This document shows, in pieces, positions 1 to 8,886 of a stretch of DNA of 64,000 nt. The notes under the pieces are model-generated. The model was given only the letters and a program-made list of their open reading frames with translations. It had not been told where the DNA came from and searched no databases. Source of the stretch: Mucilaginibacter lacusdianchii (GTDB lineage Bacteria; Bacteroidota; Bacteroidia; Sphingobacteriales; Sphingobacteriaceae). The position numbers and the translations under genes were made by a program. The stretch lies in contig NZ_WSRW01000001.1 of assembly GCF_009770985.1 (NCBI RefSeq), positions 1,364,001 through 1,428,000 of the forward strand. Direction: 5' to 3'. Numbering within the stretch: position 1 is the stretch's first letter; every line of letters starts with the position of its first letter.

Positions 1-249
1 ATGTACAGCGGTAAGGATAGCGGTATTGTCAGCCTCGGTACCGCCCGAGGTAAAGACAATTTCTTCGGGCAACGCGTTGATCAATCCGGCAATAGTTGCC
101 CTGCACTGCTCAATAGCCTGCCTGGCGTGCCGCCCCTGCGCATGGTGCGACGACGGGTTACCGTAATGGTTAAGCAAATACGGAGTCATGGCATTAAACA
201 CATCGGCGTCGAGTGGTGTGGTAGCTGCGTTGTCTAAATAAATACTCAT
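1..249 (-). CDS. Cysteine desulfurase, N-terminal part (runs off the left edge)
   Basis: The reverse complement from 249 to 1 is open for 83 codons from ATG at 247-249 and leaves the window without a stop. The protein begins [14 protein letters not shown] and continues with [11 protein letters not shown] and [10 protein letters not shown]. These are the signatures at the start of class V PLP-dependent cysteine desulfurases (NifS/IscS family), which move sulfur from cysteine to a protein persulfide for Fe-S cluster and thio-cofactor synthesis. The PLP lysine and catalytic cysteine lie outside the window. Family call is firm; IscS versus SufS-like subgroup cannot be decided. Confidence 0.9.
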   Translation of the reverse strand, partial: MSIYLDNAATTPLDADVFNAMTPYLLNHYGNPSSHHAQGRHARQAIEQCRATIAGLINALPEEIVFTSGGTEADNTAILTAVH

Positions 250-751
250 AGTTTTCGGATGCTGCTTGTTAAAAATCAGAAAGTTTTGTAACACAAATCC
301 AGACAAGGGCTGTAGCACAGCTCAACAATTTTAACAAGCAGGAGTACTTGTTATCTTATCTATCTTTTGCATAAGCAAAAGCAGGAATTAGCACCTTATA
401 TTGCCATAAATGCCGTATAGGTTGCTAAGACGTCGCAGGGCCTTTCCCTCAGTCTTTCTGGATAAGCTTACAAAGAACTATCGTTTACTGCAGCAAATAT
501 ATGATTAAAATATAAATTCTATAGATTTAATAGACTTTAATTCAATAATATTTGTCGTGTTTTTAAGTGCACTTGTTCTTCTACCAAAAAATTTTGAATT
601 TTTTCTCCCTAATAATGATATCGCTGCCATAATGAGGTCACAGGTACAAGCGATTGCTGATATCATCAGAGAAATGTATACAGACTTCCGTAAAAGGTAC
701 AAGTGCTTCCTTAAAATATGCATGAAATTTGCCTTACTTAAAAATATAACA
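250..751. other. Intergenic region between divergent genes
   Basis: About 500 bases without a convincing gene. It must hold the promoters of the leftward desulfurase and the rightward SDR. A palindrome AAGTGCACTT at 565-574 and the inverted element GCACTTGT (569-576) / ACAAGTGC (699-706) could be an operator, but 8-bp matches are weak. The SDR frame stays open leftward to an ATG at 557, but that stretch has no SDR homology and reads as leader. Confidence 0.4.
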
Positions 752-1519
752 ATGACTACAGAAGGAGGATCATCAAAAATTGTTCTGGTAACCGGCGGCA
801 GCCGCGGGATTGGGAAAAGCATTGCTATCAACGCAGCAAAACGGGGCGTTGGTGTAATTCTGACTTATAACAATAAGCCGGAAAACGGGCAGACCGTCGT
901 AGATGAAATAATCAAAGCAGGCGGTAAAGCGGTGGCGGTACACTTGGATGCGGGTCGGATTGGTACTTTTGACGAGTTTGCAAACAAAGTATCAGCGGTA
1001 TTACTTAAAGTATGGAACCGTGATAGCTTCGATTACCTTGTCAATAACGCAGGCATCGCCCAAAGGTCGCTGATCCGCGATACCTCCGAAGAAATTTTTG
1101 ATGAATTAGTAAATATCAATTTAAAAGGGGCATTCTTCCTGACACAAAAGTTATTGCCGTTGATTGTTGATGGAGGACAGATTATCAATATCTCATCAGG
1201 TCTCGCCCGTTTTTCTTTCCCAGGTACAGCTGTTTATGGCGCATTGAAAGCAGCGCTGGATACCTTAACACGATATTTTGCCAAGGAATATGCCAGCCGC
1301 AAAATCCGGGTGAACAGTGTAGCACCAGGCGCTATTGATACGGAATTTGGTGGCGGAAAAGGAGATGAGCAGCAACGTCAGCAAGTAGCGGCTGCAGCAG
1401 CACTGGGCAGGCTTGGCGTGGCAGATGATATAGGACTTTTTGTGGCGTCTATGCTATCGGATGACAGTCGGTTCGTCAATGCCCAACGTATTGAAGTAGG
1501 TGGCGGCATCATGATTTGA
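752..1519 (+). CDS. SDR family NAD(P)-dependent oxidoreductase
   Basis: 255 residues from ATG 752. This start is chosen over the in-frame ATG at 557 because the Rossmann fold begins at once: KIVLVTGGSRGIGKS is the TGxxxGIG cofactor loop. The NNAG motif (VNNAGIA), the catalytic Ser in NISSG and the YxxxK pair (VYGALKAAL) follow in order, then the N-S-V-x-P-G motif VNSVAPGAIDTEF. Length is typical for classical SDRs, which reduce or oxidise alcohol/ketone substrates; the substrate cannot be read from sequence. The next gene, 83 nt downstream on the same strand, is an AraC regulator, so the two probably form a regulator-target pair. Confidence 0.9.
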   Translation: MTTEGGSSKIVLVTGGSRGIGKSIAINAAKRGVGVILTYNNKPENGQTVVDEIIKAGGKAVAVHLDAGRIGTFDEFANKVSAVLLKVWNRDSFDYLVNNAGIAQRSLIRDTSEEIFDELVNINLKGAFFLTQKLLPLIVDGGQIINISSGLARFSFPGTAVYGALKAALDTLTRYFAKEYASRKIRVNSVAPGAIDTEFGGGKGDEQQRQQVAAAAALGRLGVADDIGLFVASMLSDDSRFVNAQRIEVGGGIMI

Positions 1520-1602
1520 CTTGTTAAGGCACCGTTGCCATGGATAATTGCCGGTGCTTTAATTTTTTTATAGCTTTATATATTCAAGTATGTAACGTCG
1601 TT

Positions 1603-2496
1603 ATGGAATATTCAGATGTCAGATCGATCGCCGACCTACATGATTTTTTTCGGTACAGTAAACCACTGCATCCGTTGATCAGCATTGTGGACATGGGACA
1701 AGTAGACCGAACGCATCGCAAGCCCAATGTCGCCTATCGTCTTTACTTGTACGCGATCACCTTGAAGAAAGTGGATGGGAATTTTAGATACGGCCGTACT
1801 GACATTGATTTTGCAGAAGGGACGCTGCTATTTACCGCACCTAATCAAGTTCTTTTGCCCGACCCTGCAAATCAGGTCAAAGGTTGGGGGCTGTTTATCC
1901 ACCCTGATTTTTTTCATGTAACCGTAAAGGGACATTCATTGACCCAGTACTCGTTTTTTGGTTATGATTTTAACGAAGGGCTTCATGTCTCTGATGCGGA
2001 GAAAACAGTGATTGAAAACTGTCTGCAAAACATCAATAAAGAAATCGGCAATACTTTAGATGCTCACTCGCACCATTTGATCCTGGCTAACCTGGAGTTA
2101 ATGTTGTCGTATGCCTCACGGTTTTACGATCGTCAGTTTCTGACCCGTGTAAAACCGGCCAATGATCTGGTGGAAAGGTTTGACCGGCTATTGTCAGATT
2201 ATTTTAAAATGGAATCATTACTGGAAACTGGGTTGCCGGATGTGGGATACTTTGCCGAGCGGCTAAATCTATCCGCAAATTATTTGTCTGATTTGCTTGT
2301 GAAATATACCGGGCAATCCACCCAAACGCACATTCATTTAAAGTTGATCGACAAAGCGAAAAGTTTGTTGTGGAGCACCGACCATTCCATCAGCGAAATC
2401 GCTTTTAACCTAGGATTTGAACATCCCTCTCATTTTACCAAACTGTTTAAAAACAAAACGGGTCAATCACCTAAAGCATATCGGGCGCTAAATTAA
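1603..2496 (+). CDS. AraC family transcriptional regulator
   Basis: 297 residues from ATG 1603; an in-frame ATG at 1540 would add 21 hydrophobic, Cys-rich residues that do not look native. The N-terminal ~170 residues resemble the cupin-like sensing domain of AraC proteins. The C-terminal ~100 residues hold the two helix-turn-helix units: NLSANYLSDLLVKYTGQS and SISEIAFNLGFEHPSHFTKLFK, ending with the usual GQSPKAYR. It lies directly behind an SDR gene and likely controls it. The same AraC/SDR pairing recurs at 35.2-36.9 kb and 60.1-61.8 kb. Confidence 0.9.
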   Translation: MEYSDVRSIADLHDFFRYSKPLHPLISIVDMGQVDRTHRKPNVAYRLYLYAITLKKVDGNFRYGRTDIDFAEGTLLFTAPNQVLLPDPANQVKGWGLFIHPDFFHVTVKGHSLTQYSFFGYDFNEGLHVSDAEKTVIENCLQNINKEIGNTLDAHSHHLILANLELMLSYASRFYDRQFLTRVKPANDLVERFDRLLSDYFKMESLLETGLPDVGYFAERLNLSANYLSDLLVKYTGQSTQTHIHLKLIDKAKSLLWSTDHSISEIAFNLGFEHPSHFTKLFKNKTGQSPKAYRALN

Positions 2497-2760
2497 ATCC
2501 TAATATGATGATTTAAAGCTGTCCGTTACAGCAGAATTACTATCAAGCAAAACGGAAAAACGTTACAGCTGCTGTCCAAGAAATATAGAATAAAAGGCTC
2601 GACTAAAGTTATAATGATGTTCATTTTTACTTAGCAATCTCCTGTTGTATTAAATTTTAGGTAAAGCATTATTTTCAATCTTTTCGATTCTTGATTGAAC
2701 TTCTTGAAAATCAGCTAAAAAGTTCGACTTTTGTCCGGTTCCTTCTACCCAAGTAAGTAA

Positions 2761-2794
2761 AAAGCCTCTTAGAGAAATCTGAGAGGCTTTTTTG
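2761..2794 (+). terminator. Intrinsic terminator
   Basis: AAAAGCCTCT pairs with AGAGGCTTTT around a short loop, followed by a T-run. The preceding bases 2731-2760 (TTCCTTCTACCCAAG) resemble the sequence in front of the terminators at 3034 and 8157, so this may be a diverged third copy of that repeat. The 265 bases between the AraC stop and this hairpin show no gene. Confidence 0.65.
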
Positions 2795-2824
2795 TTTGGC
2801 AAGTATAAAGCTTAGTTTATCTCT

Positions 2825-3013
2825 ATGAGAATTGCTAAAATAAGTTGCTCAATAGGATTCATCGTGGGCATGCTGGCTATTATAGCATATACCGGAGATA
2901 GGCGAATGCATGCAATTACTAATAGCAAAGCATATCTTACAACAGGCATTTTATTAGTGTTAACATCCTTAGTTGCATACATATTTCTTTCTAATAGGAA
3001 GCGGAATTTATGA
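2825..3013 (+). CDS. Small two-helix membrane protein, unknown function
   Basis: 62 residues. Two hydrophobic segments (about residues 8-22 and 39-55) are separated by a short polar hairpin with DRRMHAITNSK, and the end is basic (SNRKRNL), the usual pattern of a small inner-membrane protein with cytoplasmic tail. It stands alone between two terminators. There is no good ribosome binding site, which is common in this phylum. An overlapping antisense frame looks like a shadow. I do not recognise the family. Confidence 0.4.
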   Translation: MRIAKISCSIGFIVGMLAIIAYTGDRRMHAITNSKAYLTTGILLVLTSLVAYIFLSNRKRNL

Positions 3014-3065
3014 GTTCTGCTCCCGCTACCCAAGAAGCCTCTTATGAAAATCAGGGGCTTTTTTA
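3014..3065. repeat. 52-bp repeat, copy A (tRNA-3'-end-like plus terminator)
   Basis: Aligned without gaps to 8137-8188, 42 of 52 positions are identical by my count. The first part, GTTCTGCTCCCGCTACCCA, contains CTCCCGC+T, which matches the 3' acceptor strand and discriminator of a bacterial tRNA-Gly; no complete tRNA is present. The second part is a terminator hairpin. Duplicated tRNA ends with their terminators are typical scars of elements that integrate at tRNA genes. Confidence 0.55.
3034..3064 (+). terminator. Intrinsic terminator inside repeat copy A
   Basis: AAGCCTCT pairs with AGGGGCTT (one G-T wobble) followed by TTTTTT. It would end transcription of the small membrane protein gene. 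Confidence 0.6.
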
Positions 3066-3270
3066 TGGATTCTTAATTTGCTCATCTTCTCCCGCTAAAC
3101 CTTACAAGTTTTAAAAGATGACAGTTGTTTAGGCTTAGTTTCTTCGCTGTATTAATAGATTATTAAACTTTAATAACTACCGATCCAACCAATCAGTGGA
3201 AGGTCATCTAATAAATAGAATTACAAATCCTGTTGTGGCCATGCAGGCTTATACAGATACGGATTTTCTT

Positions 3271-3690
3271 TTAACGGTTTGTTCCCTCAAATTTTCGGAT
3301 GGCTTCTACAGTAACAGGTGTAAACAAATTTATCAGATTACCATCCGGATCTCTTAGCAGAAGAGATTTATTGCCCCAAGGCATTACAGTTGGCTGCTGC
3401 ACAATAACAATACGATCATTAAACAGCTGAACTAATCTATCATAATCCGCATCTACATCCTTTACAATAAACTCGATAATGGCCGTCTTATTTTGAGCGG
3501 CTTTAGCCACTTCATCGCCACCAAATAATTGTAATGTTCTGGTGCTTCCAATCGCCAATGTTGCCGACGGGGCATTTAGTTCAGCAAAGTCTTCTGTGTA
3601 TTGTATGGCTGTTATTCCGGTTAGCTGCTCATAAAAGTTTACTAGCTTTTTTACATCATTGGTAATGATTCTAATGGAAGTGAGATTCAT
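3271..3690 (-). CDS. VOC-fold (glyoxalase/bleomycin-resistance-like) protein
   Basis: 139 residues. It has the paired beta-alpha-beta-beta-beta layout of VOC proteins: opening SIRIITNDVKKLVNFYEQLTG, and the second half ending LLLRDPDGNLINLFTPV, where the D-P-x-G-N-x-I-x-L-F motif is diagnostic. Members are metal-dependent isomerases, dioxygenases or drug-binding proteins; no specific substrate can be inferred. It lies 60 nt behind the WYL regulator on the same strand and is probably cotranscribed with it. Confidence 0.85.
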   Translation of the reverse strand: MNLTSIRIITNDVKKLVNFYEQLTGITAIQYTEDFAELNAPSATLAIGSTRTLQLFGGDEVAKAAQNKTAIIEFIVKDVDADYDRLVQLFNDRIVIVQQPTVMPWGNKSLLLRDPDGNLINLFTPVTVEAIRKFEGTNR

Positions 3691-3750
3691 AATTCTGCGC
3701 TTAATATTTTCAAGAATGTTTCTTTTTACAAATACAAAAATGGCGCAGCG

Positions 3751-4482
3751 TTATGACAAGGGTATGTCAGGGGTAATAAATTTTTCTTGTTTTTCTTTTA
3801 AATATTGTTCCAAGGTTAGTTTGTGCGGTTCAAAGGTTAAATCAAGAGATCTAATTTTGAGTATTCTGTCTAGCCTGAACATCCTGAAATCTTTTCTTAA
3901 TCTGCAATAAGCAATCAGTAGCCACTTTTCCTGTAAGCTGTAATACAAGGCAAAAGGCTCTATAAGCCGCTCAGATGTCGCGGTTTGATCAGGGGAACAG
4001 TAAGTTATTTTAAGCACTTTAAAAGAAGTAAGTGCATTTTGAATTAGCGTCAGTGAGTCGCTGAATCCGCTAGCGTGCACCATTGGGCTGATCGCTATCC
4101 TGTTAGATAGTAACTCCATTTTCTCTTTATCCTGAAAATTAAGTACGGCTTTTATTTTGCCAATTGCTGCGAGATATTCTTTAACCAAAGAGTTATCTCC
4201 GCTTTTTGTCACCATTTGCTCTGCAATTACCAAAGCGCTGGCTTCACTTTCTGTAAACATCACAGGAGGCACCCGGTAACCTTCCATCAGCGTATACCCT
4301 TTTCCGTCCTGTGTTAAAATCGGAACACCAGCTTGCTCAAGTGCTTTAATATCTCGGTAAATAGTTCTGACACTTACCTGAAAACGATCAGCAAGTTGCG
4401 TAGCTGTTATGAGTCGCTTGGTTTGTAGTTGGGTAACTATTGCTGTAAGTCTTGAAATTCGTTTTATATCGCTATCATTCAT
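3751..4482 (-). CDS. WYL-domain transcriptional regulator (YafY/DeoR-type HTH)
   Basis: 243 residues. The N-terminus is a winged helix (RLTAIVTQLQTKRLITATQLADRFQVSVRTIYRDIKAL), the classic HTH_11 signature, followed by VPILTQDGKGYTLMEGY. The C-terminal half is the WYL ligand-binding domain; it carries a YSLQEKWLLIAYCRLRKDFRMFRLDRI variant of the family core. WYL proteins respond to small ligands or nucleic acids. The gene precedes the VOC gene, whose expression it may control. Confidence 0.88.
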   Translation of the reverse strand: MNDSDIKRISRLTAIVTQLQTKRLITATQLADRFQVSVRTIYRDIKALEQAGVPILTQDGKGYTLMEGYRVPPVMFTESEASALVIAEQMVTKSGDNSLVKEYLAAIGKIKAVLNFQDKEKMELLSNRIAISPMVHASGFSDSLTLIQNALTSFKVLKITYCSPDQTATSERLIEPFALYYSLQEKWLLIAYCRLRKDFRMFRLDRILKIRSLDLTFEPHKLTLEQYLKEKQEKFITPDIPLS

Positions 4483-4935
4483 CGCATGGCCATCACAAAG
4501 TTTGTAAATTTACCGTATTCCGGTTTATGACTCAATCTACTTTCCAAAGAGTCAACGAAGATATATCAATCTTTAGGCTGCTTTAAAAGCTGTCAACTTT
4601 CAGAACTGAATTGGACTCACTCCTTCATGTTGCTTTAACTGCCTGTTAAGATAGACTTTACATAAGGTTAAACACTTTATAAGAAGTTTTAGTGCAGCCA
4701 GCAATGTTTCATAAAACGTTCACTAAACTTCCTTTGAGCTTAACTATTTAAAAGTATTTTACAAATTGTCCGGAAAACAGACTTGCTTGATAGCTAAAAT
4801 CCAAATGAGCCAATCAAAGGCAGTATTGTGTACGCAAACATAGTTGGTATTCCTATGTTGTTTAAAAATCTACTCCGCTCTTGAATACTATATTCTCTTT
4901 TACTGATCTCGCCGTTTCCTTTTAATGTTCCTTTT
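4483..4935. other. Intergenic region between divergent genes
   Basis: About 450 AT-rich bases separating the leftward WYL regulator from the rightward histidine kinase. I see no ORF, RNA gene or strong hairpin; it should contain both promoters. Confidence 0.4.
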
Positions 4936-7900
4936 ATGCGCAATTTGCATCCTATCCATAACAGCATCACTAATGTTTGGCCTTACGGCTCTGGTAAGAT
5001 GGTGCAACTTTTTCGCCATCATCCTTGGGAGCAAACCGCTCTTGGGCCGCTCAGCAACTGGCCGCAAAGCTTGAAAACATCGGTTGAACTCATGCTGGCT
5101 ATGAAGCAACCGGCTTGTATTGGTTATGGCAAACAGTTTAATCTGTTATATAACGATGCCTATATTGATCTGATCGGAGCCGAGCATCCTGCTGCTTTGG
5201 GAAAGCCATACTTTGAGCTATGGCCTGCACCGCACGCGCCAAACAAAAGTTGGTTAGAGATGATTATGTCTGGCGAATCAGTTTTTATAGAAAATCAGCT
5301 TTTTATACCACCGGGCAAGGAAACAACTTTAGGAGATAGGTGGATGACTTATTCCTGGACACCACTTCGGGATGAGGCAGGTAACGTCGTCGGTTTTTAC
5401 GGCACTGCTATAGAAATAACACATAGTGTATTGCCGGAAAAAGGTTTACGCCGTTCTGAAAGGCGCTTTAAAGCCATTGCCAACCTGGTGCCGGATTTGC
5501 TTTGGAGCAATGATCAAAAAGGTGAAACCTATTGGTATAATGACCGCTGGCTAAACTACACCGGGCAAACGCATGAAGAGGCATCAGATTATGGCTGGCT
5601 TAGCGTTATACATCCCGATGACCGTGAGCAATCTTTAAAAAGTTTTCAAGACGCCGTTGATAGGTGCTGCCCGTTACGGCAGGAACATCGCATACGCAAT
5701 GCATCGGGCCAATACCGCTGGTTTCTTATTCAGGCCGAGCCTTTGCCGGATGAGCAAAGCAACATAGTGCAATGGTTTGGGGCGGCCACTGATATTCACG
5801 ATCGCAAGCTTTCTGAAGAATTGCTTAAAGCATCGAATGTGTTGCTGGAGCAGCAGGTGAATGAACGGATGCATGATTTGGTACAGGCTAAAGAGTTTCT
5901 GCAAACAACCATAAACAGTTCTACCTATACCTTTCAGGGATTTAAGGCTGTCAGAAACGCATCAGGAAAGATTATTGATTTTCGCTGGACGCTGACCAAT
6001 AAAGCCTGGAACGACTATAATCCTGATGTGATCGGCAAAAGCTTGCTTGAAGAAAGTCCGGGTGTAGTACCAACGGGCTTGTTCGACAAATTTGTTCAGG
6101 TAACTGAAACAGGCATCACTATAGACCATGAGCAGTACTATAATCATGAACAGTTCGACGGCTGGTTCCATCAAATATTAGTTAAAATGGACAATGGCTT
6201 TCTGATGAATACAGAAGATATCACCCAGCGCAAACTGGCACAACTGGAAGTACAGCAAAGCCGGGAACTACTGCAGGCGGTAATTGACAGCTCGCTGGAG
6301 ATGATCCAGGTGTTTAAAGCCATCCGTAACCAGCAAGGTGAGATAGTGGATTTTGAGTGGCTTTTAAATAACCATGTTGCTCAGAAGTACTACGGAAATG
6401 TAACCGGAAAGCGCTTGCTGGTACATAATCCCGGGGTTGTTGAAGAAGGCATATTCAACAGTTTTAAAGAGGTAACCCAAACGGGTATTGCTCAGCAACA
6501 TGAAAGGCATTATGTGCATGAACAGTTTAACGGCTGGTTTTACCAGTCGGTAGTAAAATTAAACGATGGCGTTGCTACTTCCACCGGTAATACAACCGCA
6601 CGTAAACTGGCAGAACAAGACCTGAAACTGCAAAAAGAACGATTGCAGTCGGTATTTGATACCAGCCTTATCGGCATGTCTATCTTAAATGCTGAGCGAG
6701 ACGACAATGGCACTATTCTGGACTTTCGTTTGATGCTGGTGAACAAGGAATTGGAAAGGGAAACCCACCGAACCAATTTAATTGGAAAATTATATACCCA
6801 GGAGTATCCGGGCATCAAGGCATCAGGCTTGTTTGATATGATGCTGCGGGTAATGGAAAGCGGCCAGCCTGAAGGTACAGAATACTTTTATCCGCACGAG
6901 GGGTTCAATAAATGGTTTTCATGCATGTTTGTGAAAATGGATGATGGCCTGGTAGCCACTAACCTGGATATCACCGAGCGGAAACATGCAGAAGAAGAGC
7001 GCCTGAAAAATCTGGCGTTGCTGGAGCAGGCAGAAAAGGTTGCGCAAACCGGTAGCTGGGAGTACGATATTTTGGCGGCCAGATTCACTTGGTCTGACGG
7101 TATGTATCATTTATTTGAACTACCCGTTGGCACCGAGGTAAAGCCCGATACTTATTTAAGCTTCGTAACACCCGAAAGCAAGCCCAGGGTTTTACGGATT
7201 ATTCATCATATCAAAACCGGGCAGGCAGCCTTTGAAGAATCTGTCAACTTCAACGTCAATGGGCGAATCAAAACACTTAGCATTAAGGGAACCGTTTTTT
7301 ATGACAAAAGACAGGTGGCGTTTAAGCTATTAGGCATAGATATGGATATTACGGCAGCTGTTGAGGCAGAGAAAAAGCTGCGTAACATAGAGGCCGAGCA
7401 ACAGCAGGAAATTTTTAGAAATACGCTGAACACGCAGGAAGAAGAACGCAAACGTATAGCCGAAAGCTTGCATAACGGGCTGGGCCAAATGCTTTATGGT
7501 GTGAAGCTATCCCTCCATCAAATGGATTTAAAACCAACTGCCTCCCCAGCCCATAACGAACAAGTACTGCGCCAGGCAGAAGAACTGATTACAGATTGCA
7601 TCAAAGAAAGCCGCCGGATATCGCATGAACTAACACCGGCCATTTTGGAGGATTTTGGCTTGAAAGAGGCAGTACAAGACATTTGCCATAAGCTAAGCGG
7701 ACAGGTTATATTCAGTTGTTCCTTTACCGGAATCATCGGTAAGATGGACCGCTATCTGGAAACAGCCATTTATCGGATGGTTCAGGAGCTGATGATGAAC
7801 GTAGTTAAACATGCAGACGCTACCCATAGCAACATTAAAATTGAAAAAACGAAAAAGGCTGTGTTGGTAATAGTTGAAGACAATGGTAAAGGGCTTACAA

Positions 7901-8058
7901 ACCGTAAGTCTAAAGATAAAGGAATAGGCTTACAGACCATACGGAACAGGGTGGCATTATTGGGCGGTAAGTTTCAGGCTTCCTCCGCCGCACAATCAGG
8001 TACTACTATTAGCATAACCTTGCCGCGTGTACAGTTAGAGCAATTGCACAGTAATTGA
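4936..8058 (+). CDS. Multi-PAS sensor histidine kinase (HisKA_3/NarX type)
   Basis: 1040 residues with no signal peptide or membrane segment, so a soluble sensor. Domain order: PAS (about 35-165, with YGTAIEITHSV), PAS (about 178-293, LVPDLLWSNDQKGETYWYNDRW), three tandem PAS-like modules (about 315-435, 440-555, 560-685) each containing a HEQF/HEGF-(D/N)-x-WF and VKM/LNDG block, a further PAS (about 695-805), then the dimerisation/phosphoacceptor helix ERKRIAESLHNGLGQ with His846, and an HATPase domain ending VEDNGKGL and GIGLQTIRNRVALLGG. The residue after the histidine is Asn, where many NarX-type kinases have Asp. No response regulator is adjacent. A terminator follows at 8157. Confidence 0.93.
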   Translation: MRNLHPIHNSITNVWPYGSGKMVQLFRHHPWEQTALGPLSNWPQSLKTSVELMLAMKQPACIGYGKQFNLLYNDAYIDLIGAEHPAALGKPYFELWPAPHAPNKSWLEMIMSGESVFIENQLFIPPGKETTLGDRWMTYSWTPLRDEAGNVVGFYGTAIEITHSVLPEKGLRRSERRFKAIANLVPDLLWSNDQKGETYWYNDRWLNYTGQTHEEASDYGWLSVIHPDDREQSLKSFQDAVDRCCPLRQEHRIRNASGQYRWFLIQAEPLPDEQSNIVQWFGAATDIHDRKLSEELLKASNVLLEQQVNERMHDLVQAKEFLQTTINSSTYTFQGFKAVRNASGKIIDFRWTLTNKAWNDYNPDVIGKSLLEESPGVVPTGLFDKFVQVTETGITIDHEQYYNHEQFDGWFHQILVKMDNGFLMNTEDITQRKLAQLEVQQSRELLQAVIDSSLEMIQVFKAIRNQQGEIVDFEWLLNNHVAQKYYGNVTGKRLLVHNPGVVEEGIFNSFKEVTQTGIAQQHERHYVHEQFNGWFYQSVVKLNDGVATSTGNTTARKLAEQDLKLQKERLQSVFDTSLIGMSILNAERDDNGTILDFRLMLVNKELERETHRTNLIGKLYTQEYPGIKASGLFDMMLRVMESGQPEGTEYFYPHEGFNKWFSCMFVKMDDGLVATNLDITERKHAEEERLKNLALLEQAEKVAQTGSWEYDILAARFTWSDGMYHLFELPVGTEVKPDTYLSFVTPESKPRVLRIIHHIKTGQAAFEESVNFNVNGRIKTLSIKGTVFYDKRQVAFKLLGIDMDITAAVEAEKKLRNIEAEQQQEIFRNTLNTQEEERKRIAESLHNGLGQMLYGVKLSLHQMDLKPTASPAHNEQVLRQAEELITDCIKESRRISHELTPAILEDFGLKEAVQDICHKLSGQVIFSCSFTGIIGKMDRYLETAIYRMVQELMMNVVKHADATHSNIKIEKTKKAVLVIVEDNGKGLTNRKSKDKGIGLQTIRNRVALLGGKFQASSAAQSGTTISITLPRVQLEQLHSN

Positions 8059-8136
8059 AACTTGCAACAATCTGAGGTGTTCAGTATCACACAATATTAT
8101 TGGCTTCAAGAACCTCCATTAATTGGTTCGACATCT

Positions 8137-8188
8137 GTTCTGCTCCTGCTACTCAGAAAGCCACTGACAAACATCAGAGGCTTTTTTA
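8137..8188. repeat. 52-bp repeat, copy B (tRNA-3'-end-like plus terminator)
   Basis: Second copy of the repeat at 3014-3065, with ten mismatches and no gaps. Just upstream (8123-8130) is GGTTCGAC, which resembles a tRNA T-loop, although the T-stem does not pair. The hairpin at 8157-8187 (AGCCACTGA with TCAGAGGCT, then T-run) should terminate the kinase transcript. Confidence 0.55.
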
Positions 8189-8285
8189 ATGACTCGGTGA
8201 AAACACTAACTGTATTTAAGAATGTTCAATTTTGAATGAACCCTGCTGTTCTTTACGGGGCTTATTAAGCGTTATCAATTTTCAG

Positions 8286-8726
8286 TTAAACCTGTTCGTT
8301 TTGATTGGGATCAAATTCCACAATCCATTCAATGCCATATTTGTCTCTGAACATTCCGGCATATGTATCCCACGGACTGTCGCCAATAGGGCCTTCAATA
8401 TCCCCGCCTGCTGATAGTCCGGTGAAGATTCGGTCTGCTTCTTCCCTGCTTTCTACACTGATTAATATTTTTGACCTGTTTTCATTTTCATTTACGCGGC
8501 CCATAAACTCCGGAACGTCGTTGGCTATTAATACATTGTTTTTACCAATAGGCAAAGCAATGTACATGATTTTGTGGGCTTCATTATCTGCTACCGAAAA
8601 TTCATCACTTGCTAAGTCCTTGAAACGAACAATCTTTGTGAACTCTCCGCCAAAAACAGATTTGTAAAAAGTAAATGCTTCTTCGGCGTTGCCATTGAAG
8701 TTTATCCAAGGATTAATTGTTCTCAT
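8286..8726 (-). CDS. VOC family protein, PhnB-like
   Basis: 146 residues from the second of two close ATGs (MRTINPWINFNGNAEEAF). It contains the PhnB hallmarks: W-I-x-F-N-G-N-A-E-E-A-x-x-F-Y opening, FGGEFTKIVRF, and the closing WDTYAGMFRDKYGIEWIVEFDP. Such proteins have been called 3-demethylubiquinone methyltransferase-like, but their real role is usually unknown. It stands alone, transcribed leftward. Confidence 0.87.
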   Translation of the reverse strand: MRTINPWINFNGNAEEAFTFYKSVFGGEFTKIVRFKDLASDEFSVADNEAHKIMYIALPIGKNNVLIANDVPEFMGRVNENENRSKILISVESREEADRIFTGLSAGGDIEGPIGDSPWDTYAGMFRDKYGIEWIVEFDPNQNEQV

Positions 8727-8886
8727 GATTTGCATGGATTTGCTTTTTTACTAAGACCGTAATTAAAGATTTAGCTTATATAAATGTTGCTCTAAAGGTT
8801 TAAAACTAATTTATTTTATTTGTAAAACGTTATCTATAATCTATAAAATACTATACTCAAGAATACTCATAACCTTTTCGCCATTT

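Noticed and set aside
1..237. Rightward ORF at the left edge
   Set aside because: It is the antisense of the cysteine desulfurase start, whose protein motifs are clear.
557..751. N-terminal extension of the first SDR
   Set aside because: The SDR fold begins at residue 66 of the long frame; the extension is hydrophobic and basic without homology.
505..831. Leftward ORF of 108 codons overlapping the SDR start
   Set aside because: Composition is not protein-like and it overlaps the Rossmann motif of the SDR gene on the other strand.
2812..3033. Leftward ORF of 73 codons
   Set aside because: Antisense to the small membrane protein gene, and it runs into the terminator repeat.
8102..8156. Complete tRNA gene
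   Set aside because: Only a T-loop-like GGTTCGAC and an acceptor-like end are seen; stems do not pair and no anticodon arm exists.
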